Shown here: positions 5,268 through 9,996 of the stretch, piece after piece | How the letters are laid out: each line of letters opens with the position of its first letter | Numbering within the stretch: position 1 is the stretch's first letter | Source: an uncultured Bacilli bacterium | GTDB lineage: Bacteria > Bacillota_I > Bacilli_A > RF39 > UBA660 | Assembly (NCBI GenBank): GCA_947624695.1 | Contig: CANQLN010000032.1 | Span: 1 to 9,996 of the forward strand | Direction of reading: 5' to 3' | Length of the DNA stretch: 9,996 bases | Made by a program: the position numbers and the translations under genes | Notes under the pieces: model-generated | What the model saw: the letters and a program-made list of their open reading frames with translations, nothing else | Databases searched by the model: none | Told to the model about the DNA's origin: nothing

Positions 5268-6077
5268 TTATCTTCCCCTTCCAGAATTAACCATAAACTC
5301 ATCTGGCATTAAATCATTGAAGCTCACAAATTCATCATTATTACTAGAATCTAATGTATCCATAGTCATATTATCAAAAGCATTAAGTCCTAATTCATCT
5401 TGCATAGTTTGTCTTGTATAATCTACATTATGATTTTCTCCCACATAACTTGGATAATTTATATCTGGTTCTTCACTAGTTAAAGGAGGTTCTATGGTTG
5501 CTCCAGCAATATTAGATTTCACATCTTCATAATGACTAATTATATTATCTAAATCATTACTAGCATTCATAACATCATTATATCTTCTGACATCTTCAGG
5601 ACTCTCTAATGTAACATTAAGAGGATCTACTTCTGCACTTACAATAGGTTCTTCAACCTTTACTTCTTCGGTTGCTTGACTAAATTCTTGACCCCATTCT
5701 TTAGTATCAAATAAGAAGTTTTTATATGTTCCATCAGGATTTTTATATTCATGTTTAGTTTGAATACAATATTTTATTTTCTTAAATAAATCTAAGGCAT
5801 CCCACATTAATGCTTCTGGGTTTTGAGAATATATATCAGTCGCATTAACTTCATTTAAGATATCAAATTTTTTAGCAAAATTTTCTAAAGTCATAACTTT
5901 TACTTCTCTTGCTTTAGTTATATAAACATTTTGAGTTCTTAAATAATCTAAAGATCTTTCTAATTCGTCATAATCAATATAAGCAAGAGATGGCATAAAT
6001 TTATCTTCTACTTTAGCTCTTTCTTCTTCATTTAAATCTGTAAATAAATCTAGTTTATCTTTTAAACTTTTCTCCAT
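5268..6077 (-). CDS. Acidic protein of unknown function with disordered C-terminus (269 aa)
   Basis: I do not recognise this protein. Residues 1-130 look like a folded, mostly helical domain, with YDELERSLDYLRTQ, VMTLENFAKKFDIL and PEALMWDALDLFKKIKYCIQ. Residues about 137-269 are rich in Glu, Asp, Asn, Ser and Pro with few hydrophobic stretches, and are probably disordered. There is no export signal, so it is presumably cytoplasmic. ATG 6077 has AGGAGG at 6085-6090, which overlaps the TAG stop of the upstream gene (6089-6091), so the two are likely translationally coupled. Neighbours on both sides are also acidic or helical proteins of unknown role, suggesting one complex or pathway. The N-terminal KAREVKVMTLENF segment is the best query for remote homology. 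Confidence 0.75.
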   Translation of the reverse strand: MEKSLKDKLDLFTDLNEEERAKVEDKFMPSLAYIDYDELERSLDYLRTQNVYITKAREVKVMTLENFAKKFDILNEVNATDIYSQNPEALMWDALDLFKKIKYCIQTKHEYKNPDGTYKNFLFDTKEWGQEFSQATEEVKVEEPIVSAEVDPLNVTLESPEDVRRYNDVMNASNDLDNIISHYEDVKSNIAGATIEPPLTSEEPDINYPSYVGENHNVDYTRQTMQDELGLNAFDNMTMDTLDSSNNDEFVSFNDLMPDEFMVNSGRGR

Positions 6078-6088
6078 ATTATTTCCTC

Positions 6089-7189
6089 CTAGTATGCTAT
6101 TAATGGTACTTTCTTAGGGTCTAGTCCACTATTTCTTAATTTATCTATAACATTATCTAATGCATCTTTATCATACTTAATTAAAATATTTGGATTCAAG
6201 TAAATATCAACTGGTTCTTTACCAATTTCTACTAATTTGCTAATTTTGCTTTCTAATTCTTTATCATAAAGTAAGTCAACATTATCAACAAACATATCTA
6301 AGTCAATATTATTTTCTTTCGCAAAATTAACATTCTTAGTTAAATCATTTTTATTATAATTTGCGAGTACTTTATCTAAATCATTATTTGTAAAATCTAA
6401 ATAATCAAAACCTAATTCTGTTAAAAGATTAATAAGTTCTTCTTTGGGAGATAAAGTGATAACTTCTTCACTTTCCTCTTCTTCTTCGATTTCTTCTACA
6501 TTTTCTTTAGCTTCCGCAAATACTTCGGAAATACTCTTACCTTCTCTTTCAGCATTTTGAAGTTTATTTTCATATTCAAATAAAGCATCTTCAGGGAACA
6601 TTAAAAGTTTAGCCGCTTCTCTTTGTTCATCTTCGGTAAAATCAAATTTTTCTAATAAAGAAGTTATAGAATCACGCGTAATATTAATATTGCCATTTAA
6701 AGCTAATTCAAAATATTCATTTAATCTTGTTTGGTTTTCTAAAGCTTCATCTTTTCTAATTCCTAATTCTTCAATAGTAGCTTCCGCTGTATTCATTTCA
6801 GATTCTACTTTAACTAGTTCATCTTCCGCTTTTTTAGTATCTTCTTGAACTTTAGAAATAGTTTTAGGAAGTAACTTACCAACTTCTTCACTTAATTTAT
6901 CAGGATTAAAATCAACTTTTAACTTTTCTAAAACCAATTTGAAATCATCAGTTCTAATGCCACTTAAAGCATTAACTAATTTTTCTCCTTCTTCTCCTAA
7001 AACTCTCTCTTCTTCCGTTAAACTTTCTATTTTTTCTTGTAAAACTTTCTTTTCATTAGTAGTTCTTTCTTTAGTTTCTTCAGCCGTTTTTCTTTCTTTT
7101 TCCATCTTCGAAAGTATTACACTATCTTCCCCACGTAGGTTATATAATTTGTCTAGTAATTTTGTTATTTCTGCAGTTAACATCTTCAT
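6089..7189 (-). CDS. Acidic coiled-coil protein of unknown function (366 aa)
   Basis: I do not recognise this protein. Two long heptad-like, charge-rich segments (residues about 25-72 and 109-159) predict coiled coils, joined by a shorter region (73-108). A very acidic linker (about residues 230-243, mostly Glu) precedes a helical C-terminal domain (about 247-366) with LINLLTELGFDYLDF, NPNILIKYDKDALDNV and LRNSGLDP. That domain has a rough 35-residue mTERF-like rhythm shared with the 95-residue protein. There is no signal or membrane helix. The frame could start at GTG 7198, but the purine-rich SD (GAGGGAG, 7204-7198) overlaps that codon. ATG 7189, about ten bases downstream of AGGG, is the better start. 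It is the first gene of a tight three-gene operon under the strong promoter at 7218-7246. A structural or scaffold role is only a guess. Confidence 0.75.
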   Translation of the reverse strand: MKMLTAEITKLLDKLYNLRGEDSVILSKMEKERKTAEETKERTTNEKKVLQEKIESLTEEERVLGEEGEKLVNALSGIRTDDFKLVLEKLKVDFNPDKLSEEVGKLLPKTISKVQEDTKKAEDELVKVESEMNTAEATIEELGIRKDEALENQTRLNEYFELALNGNINITRDSITSLLEKFDFTEDEQREAAKLLMFPEDALFEYENKLQNAEREGKSISEVFAEAKENVEEIEEEEESEEVITLSPKEELINLLTELGFDYLDFTNNDLDKVLANYNKNDLTKNVNFAKENNIDLDMFVDNVDLLYDKELESKISKLVEIGKEPVDIYLNPNILIKYDKDALDNVIDKLRNSGLDPKKVPLIAY

Positions 7190-7217
7190 TATAACCACTC
7201 CCTCTTATTATAAGTAA

Positions 7218-7246
7218 ATTATAACAAATTGTCTCATATTTGTAAA
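7218..7246 (-). promoter_or_regulatory. Strong sigma-A-type promoter for the three-gene operon
   Basis: On the minus strand TTTACA (7246-7241) and a perfect TATAAT (7223-7218) are separated by 17 bp. Transcription would start near 7211, giving a leader of about 22 nt before ATG 7189. This is the best promoter in the window and implies substantial expression. Confidence 0.8.
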
Positions 7247-7265
7247 CGTTTTACAGCATATTTCG

Positions 7266-7287
7266 TAAAAAAAAGAAGTTTTTTTTA
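7266..7287 (-). terminator. Weak terminator-like hairpin after the sigma-factor gene
   Basis: T-A8-GAAG-T8-A is a perfect inverted repeat of A:T pairs with a GAAG/CTTC loop. On the minus strand it ends in a run of eight U residues. The stop codon of the sigma gene (7285-7287) lies in it. Because the stem lacks G:C pairs, termination is probably partial. A longer GAAG/CTTC pairing upstream of the same U-run is an alternative. Confidence 0.45.
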
Positions 7288-7917
7288 ATTATCTTCTCTC
7301 TCTAAAATTTTTCGAACTTTAAGTTTTAGTCTTTGGATCGTATTATCGACTTGTTTAGGAGTTAATCTTAAAAGATTAGCAATTTCTATATAAGTAAATC
7401 CTCTCGCCATCAAACTAAATACTTCATATTCTCTTTGGGTAAGAGCATCTTTTAAATTCTTAATTAATTCTTGATATTTTTCCTCTTCAGCCATATTGCT
7501 TAAAGGATCATTTTTGGAATTATCGCTAATTGCATCCATTAATCGTGAGTTATTATCATCATAAATGAAATCTAAAGAATAAGTCTCTTGAAGTCCTTTG
7601 TATTTATCGCGATTGTATTTTCTAATGATACTATTAAGTCTTCTTTCAATGCACAAAGTAACGAATGTTACCAAACTTGCATCCTTATTTTCATCGAAAC
7701 ATCTTAAGCCATCCGAAAATCCCACATTGCATTCACTAATGATTTCTTGATAATCGATATTTAAATTCGATAAAAAACGCATATATTTATTAATTAAAAT
7801 ATCAATAACATACCGATATTTATAAAATAATAAATTTTTAGCATCTTCATCATCGTCTCGATACATCATAATAAGTTCACTATCATTAGTATTTTTTAAT
7901 TCTTCTTCACTTATCAT
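7285..7917 (-). CDS. sigH: Sigma-70 family factor, SigH (sigma-30)-like (210 aa)
   Basis: This is an alternative RNA polymerase sigma factor. Residues about 10-104 are region 2, with YQEIISECNVGFSDGLRCFD and then TFVTLCIERRLNSIIRKYNR, which correspond to the core-binding and -10-recognition helices. The linker SLDFIYDDNNSRLMDAI closely follows the B. subtilis SigH pattern (SLDKPIYDEES..LLDVI). Residues about 148-206 are region 4, with the HTH TYIEIANLLRLTPKQVDNTIQRLK. The length is close to B. subtilis SigH. The gene overlaps rlmB by 4 nt (ATGA), so they are translationally coupled. In B. subtilis sigH lies just downstream of rlmB, separated by yacP, which is absent here. In that species SigH drives early sporulation and competence genes; its regulon in this organism is unknown. 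Confidence 0.8.
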   Translation of the reverse strand: MISEEELKNTNDSELIMMYRDDDEDAKNLLFYKYRYVIDILINKYMRFLSNLNIDYQEIISECNVGFSDGLRCFDENKDASLVTFVTLCIERRLNSIIRKYNRDKYKGLQETYSLDFIYDDNNSRLMDAISDNSKNDPLSNMAEEEKYQELIKNLKDALTQREYEVFSLMARGFTYIEIANLLRLTPKQVDNTIQRLKLKVRKILEREDN

Positions 7918-8573
7918 TCTATCATCCCATATATAAGTATTCCGGCCGAAACCGATGCATTTAAACTATTTAGTTCCCCTTTCATCGGAATACTTACTAT
8001 TACATCACTATTGTCTTTGACAATTTTACTAATGCCTTTACCTTCATTGCCAATAACTAAGGCTTTTTTATCATTATAACTAATCTTTCGATAATCTTCC
8101 CCTTCCATGGAAGCCGCATAGATAAAGTAACCATGCTCTTTTAAATAAGTTATCGCATTAACTAAATTAGAAACCATTATAATTTTGACGTGTTCAATGG
8201 CTCCCGCACTAATATGGACAACTGTATCATTGACTAAAACAGACCTATCTTTCGGAATAATAATATTTTTAACTCCAGCACATTCACAAGTTCTAATGAT
8301 GGCTCCTAGGTTATGTGGGTCTTCTAAATGATCTAAAATTAAAATAAAATCACTATCAATATCTTCTAATTTAAAATATTCATAATCATAAACATCAACC
8401 ACTATGCCTTGATGATTTCCTTTAACCATTTGATCAAGACGAGCCTTGGGTACTAAAGTATATTTTAAATTATTTTCTTTTAAATAAGAAATCGTTTCTT
8501 TACTACTTACATATATTTTTTTTATTCTTTTTTTATCTAATTCTTTTAAAACATTTTTTCCATAAACTAGCAT
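7914..8573 (-). CDS. rlmB: RlmB-like 23S rRNA 2'-O-ribose methyltransferase, SpoU/TrmH family (219 aa)
   Basis: This enzyme transfers a methyl group from S-adenosylmethionine to the ribose 2'-O of an rRNA guanosine (G2251 in E. coli numbering for RlmB). Residues 1-60 form the substrate-binding N-domain, beginning MLVYGKNVLKEL, close to the usual YGxNxVxExL. The SPOUT knot motifs follow: LEDPHNLGAIIRTCECAGV (about 83-101, with N88 and R94), VIGNEGKGIS (173-182, E177) and IPMKGELNSLNASVSAG (195-211, N205). ATG 8573 is chosen over the ATG at 8621 because AGGTGG lies six bases upstream and the protein then starts like its family. At 219 residues it is shorter than the usual 240-250. Other SpoU members (such as TrmH) are the alternative, but the N-domain and the sigH neighbour favour RlmB. 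Confidence 0.88.
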   Translation of the reverse strand: MLVYGKNVLKELDKKRIKKIYVSSKETISYLKENNLKYTLVPKARLDQMVKGNHQGIVVDVYDYEYFKLEDIDSDFILILDHLEDPHNLGAIIRTCECAGVKNIIIPKDRSVLVNDTVVHISAGAIEHVKIIMVSNLVNAITYLKEHGYFIYAASMEGEDYRKISYNDKKALVIGNEGKGISKIVKDNSDVIVSIPMKGELNSLNASVSAGILIYGMIE

Positions 8574-8644
8574 AAGAAACCACCTAAGGTTTATTTTAAC
8601 ATAATTTTTTAAAAAATACACTTCCCTTTTCGACTTAAAACTGC

Positions 8645-8650
8645 TATAGT
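8645..8650 (+). promoter_or_regulatory. Candidate -10 element for the radical SAM gene
   Basis: TATAGT at 8645-8650 lies 19 nt upstream of the start codon. The hexamer 17 bp further upstream (TTCCCT, 8622-8627) is a poor -35 match, so the promoter call is weak. The gene is divergent from rlmB, so it needs its own promoter in this interval. Confidence 0.4.
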
Positions 8651-8669
8651 ACCATAAAAAGGAGGAATT

Positions 8670-9590
8670 ATGTTTAAATATACTTTAGATAATAAAAGAT
8701 ATCATACTTTAAATTATTTTTATCGGCAAAAATTTAATAATAAAGTTTTTAAAGTTCCTCTTGATGCTCATATGAGTTGTCCAAATAAAATAAATGGCAA
8801 TGGTTGCATTTTTTGTAGCAATAGTAGTAGTGCTAATATTACCGATAGTAATTTATCTATTAAAGAACAATTTAAAAAGAATGTAGAAACTTTAGAAAAG
8901 AAATGGCCTAATAGTTTATATATTCCTTATTTTCAAAGTGGCACCAATACTTATGCCCCTTTAGATACCTTAAAAACTTTATTTGAAGAATTACTGGATT
9001 ACCCTAAAGTTGTCGGCCTTGCTATTGCTACTAGACCTGATGCCATAAGTAGTGAGGTCTTAGATTATTTAGAAGAATTAAATAAAAAAACTTTTTTAAC
9101 TATCGAAGTAGGTCTTCAAAGTAGTAATGATAATACTTTAAAATTTATTAAAAGAGGTCATGATACCAAATGCTTTGTTGAGGCTGTCAAAAAACTTAAA
9201 GAAAGAAATATTTTTACCGTAGCTCATATTATTAATGGCCTTCCTTATGAAACTGAAGAAGATATGCTTAATACCGTAAAACTTCTAAATAATTTAAAAA
9301 TAGATGGTATTAAAATTCATATGCTTTATATTTCTAAAGATAGCGAATTAGCCAGCATTTATGAAAAAGAAAAATTTCCTATTTTAACTAAAGAAGAATA
9401 TATCGATATTGTTATTAAAGAGTTAGAATTATTAAATGAAAAAATTGTTATTGAAAGAATTACGGGAGACCCCATTAAAGAAGAGTTAATAACTCCAACT
9501 TGGTTATTAAAGAAATTTTGCATCTTAAATGATATTGATAAAGAAATGGTTAAAAGAAATACTTATCAAGGAAAGAAAGCCAAAGATTAG
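8670..9590 (+). CDS. Radical SAM protein, TIGR01212 family (YtqA/YhcC-like), 306 aa
   Basis: This is a radical S-adenosylmethionine enzyme of a widespread family whose reaction is not established. The cluster-binding cysteines are C37, C46 and C49 in CPNKINGNGCIFC. The C-x8-C-x2-C spacing is typical of this Elp3-like family, not the classical C-x3-C-x2-C. Further family landmarks are IPYFQSGTNTYAPLD (85-99), ATRPDAIS (120-127), IEVGLQSSND (145-154), HIINGLPYETEED (186-198), IHMLYI (216-221) and ERITGDP (262-268). The C-terminus has WLLKKFCILNDI and the usual final YQGKK. The length fits the family (about 300 residues). AGGAGG at 8660-8665, four bases before ATG 8670, fixes the start. A bidirectional terminator follows, so it is probably monocistronic. 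B. subtilis ytqA is normally next to the methyltransferase gene ytqB; no such neighbour is seen here. Confidence 0.92.
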   Translation: MFKYTLDNKRYHTLNYFYRQKFNNKVFKVPLDAHMSCPNKINGNGCIFCSNSSSANITDSNLSIKEQFKKNVETLEKKWPNSLYIPYFQSGTNTYAPLDTLKTLFEELLDYPKVVGLAIATRPDAISSEVLDYLEELNKKTFLTIEVGLQSSNDNTLKFIKRGHDTKCFVEAVKKLKERNIFTVAHIINGLPYETEEDMLNTVKLLNNLKIDGIKIHMLYISKDSELASIYEKEKFPILTKEEYIDIVIKELELLNEKIVIERITGDPIKEELITPTWLLKKFCILNDIDKEMVKRNTYQGKKAKD

Positions 9591-9603
9591 TAAGACACAA
9601 AAA

Positions 9604-9634
9604 CCTTGCTTCATTTAAGAAACAAGGCCTTTTT
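9604..9634. terminator. Bidirectional terminator between the radical SAM gene and the partial surface-protein gene
   Basis: CCTTGcTTC (9604-9612) pairs with GAAaCAAGG (9619-9627), with one C/A mismatch and an ATTTAA loop. T5 follows at 9630-9634 on the plus strand. On the minus strand the hairpin is followed by TTTTT (from A-run 9599-9603). It begins 14 nt after the radical SAM stop. Confidence 0.75.
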
Positions 9635-9645
9635 ATTTAAAATAA

Positions 9646-9996
9646 TTAATTTGCTGTATCAGCGATCATAAACGGATGTTCAAGTGTTCCTTCGCCTGAT
9701 AATTTTAACCCGGACTTAAGATAGAAGACTGGGCGAACCGAAACCGTACCGCTGAAGCCGTTGTAGTACACACTGCCGCGACTATGGACACTCCACGCAT
9801 TACTGCTATCATACCGCGACATGGTCCATTCATATTCACTAGGTGGGGCTACTTTACTTGTGCTTAAGCTTGACGTATCATTATTACTTAAGTGCATCCA
9901 GCTTTTTTTACAATCTCCATATGTACTTGAATTATAATGACACTTTAAACTATCTCCGCCTGATAAATAATAATCACTGGCATATATTAATCCTAT
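9646..9996 (-). CDS. Lectin-like surface protein, 3' end only (116 residues visible; runs off right edge)
   Basis: The frame is open from the right edge to the TAA at 9648-9646, so this is the C-terminus of a longer protein; the ATG at 9897 is internal. The visible residues align with the end of both modules of the 864-residue protein. Shared landmarks are IGLIYASDYY at the edge, KSW, then EYEWTM, VRPVFYL and a LSGEGTLEHPFMI tail. The segment between EWTM and VRPV is unrelated to either module. It reads SNAWSVHSRGSVYYNGFSG, a small-residue and aromatic mix typical of hypervariable lectin loops. Its DNA is about 48% G+C over 9661-9840 by hand count, far above the surroundings. The N-terminus is not visible; by analogy it would carry a membrane anchor. 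It is a candidate DGR target protein; the alternative is a recently acquired cassette. Confidence 0.8.
   Translation of the reverse strand: MGLIYASDYYLSGGDSLKCHYNSSTYGDCKKSWMHLSNNDTSSLSTSKVAPPSEYEWTMSRYDSSNAWSVHSRGSVYYNGFSGTVSVRPVFYLKSGLKLSGEGTLEHPFMIADTAN
9733..9819 (-). other. GC-rich hypervariable-type segment; candidate DGR variable repeat (VR)
   Basis: These are the 29 codons between EWTM and PVFYL. By hand reading, 22 end in C or T, seven end in G and none ends in A, in a genome that otherwise favours A-ending codons. The many AGC/AGT, TAC, GGC, CGC, TTC and GGT codons are what mutagenised AAC/AAT template codons would give. Invariant-looking codons (GCG TGG, GTC, GTG, CGC CCA GTC TTC) are GC-rich. 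The position near the gene's 3' end in a lectin-like fold fits a VR. No template repeat or reverse transcriptase is in the window. Confidence 0.4.

Noticed and set aside
7190..7198. GTG start for the coiled-coil gene
   Set aside because: The Shine-Dalgarno sequence overlaps the GTG codon, so ribosomes would use ATG 7189.
6939..7217. Plus-strand open frame of 92 codons
   Set aside because: It is antisense to the coiled-coil gene. Its Ser/Leu-rich product is the mirror of Glu/Lys-rich codons. No start signal is present.
7914..7917. Use of genetic code 4 (TGA as Trp), suggested by the AT-rich, Mollicutes-like composition
   Set aside because: The rlmB-like gene ends at TGA exactly where its family ends, and Trp is encoded by TGG throughout, so TGA is a stop.
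8574..8621. N-terminal extension of RlmB by 16 residues
   Set aside because: The ATG at 8573 has a good AGGTGG and begins with the family's usual start (LVYGKN). The extension has no ribosome binding site and no family counterpart.
1..9996. DGR template repeat, reverse transcriptase, CRISPR array, tRNA, rRNA or transposase in the window
   Set aside because: I looked for an A-rich near-copy of 9721-9840, RT motifs, regularly spaced repeats, and tRNA or IS features on both strands and found none by eye.

Overview
The window looks like chromosomal DNA from a low-GC Bacillota, most likely a gut-type member of the Bacilli/Mollicutes-related groups. The DNA is very AT-rich, most Shine-Dalgarno sequences are strong AGGAGG-type, and an rlmB gene overlaps a SigH-like sigma factor, a neighbourhood known from Bacilli. 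A SipW-class-like signal anchor also fits. TGA is a real stop: the rlmB-like gene ends in TGA inside an ATGA overlap with the next start. The Mycoplasma code 4 therefore does not apply. The species cannot be named from this.

Left third (1-3720). The 5' end of an ORF6N-domain gene runs off the left edge on the minus strand. Upstream of it is a 300-bp intergenic region with a good promoter and several perfect inverted repeats; two of these share the 17-bp core GGTCACAATTTGTGACC. Next come a large minus-strand gene for an 864-residue membrane-anchored surface protein with two copies of a lectin-like module, a small XRE-type regulator upstream of it, and a divergent small ribbon-helix-helix protein. 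This part reads as an accessory region of surface protein plus small regulators.

Middle (3721-8621, all minus strand). In order of transcription: RlmB, a SigH-like sigma factor (4-bp overlap), a weak terminator, a strong sigma-A-type promoter, then a tight three-gene operon of unrecognised acidic/helical proteins (366, 269 and 95 residues). A short terminator follows, then a lipoprotein with an Ig-like domain and a GH25 lysozyme domain. A bidirectional terminator separates this block from the convergent RHH gene.

Right end (8622-9996). A plus-strand radical SAM protein of the TIGR01212/YtqA family faces, across a bidirectional terminator, the 3' end of a second lectin-like surface protein that runs off the right edge. 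The last part of that partial gene is the most striking stretch here. It is about 48-51% G+C by hand count in AT-rich surroundings, has no A-ending codon in a run of 29, and sits just before a (V/L)RPVFYL motif. That is the layout of a variable repeat (VR) of a diversity-generating retroelement (DGR). No reverse transcriptase or template repeat is visible in the window, so this remains a hypothesis to test on flanking sequence.
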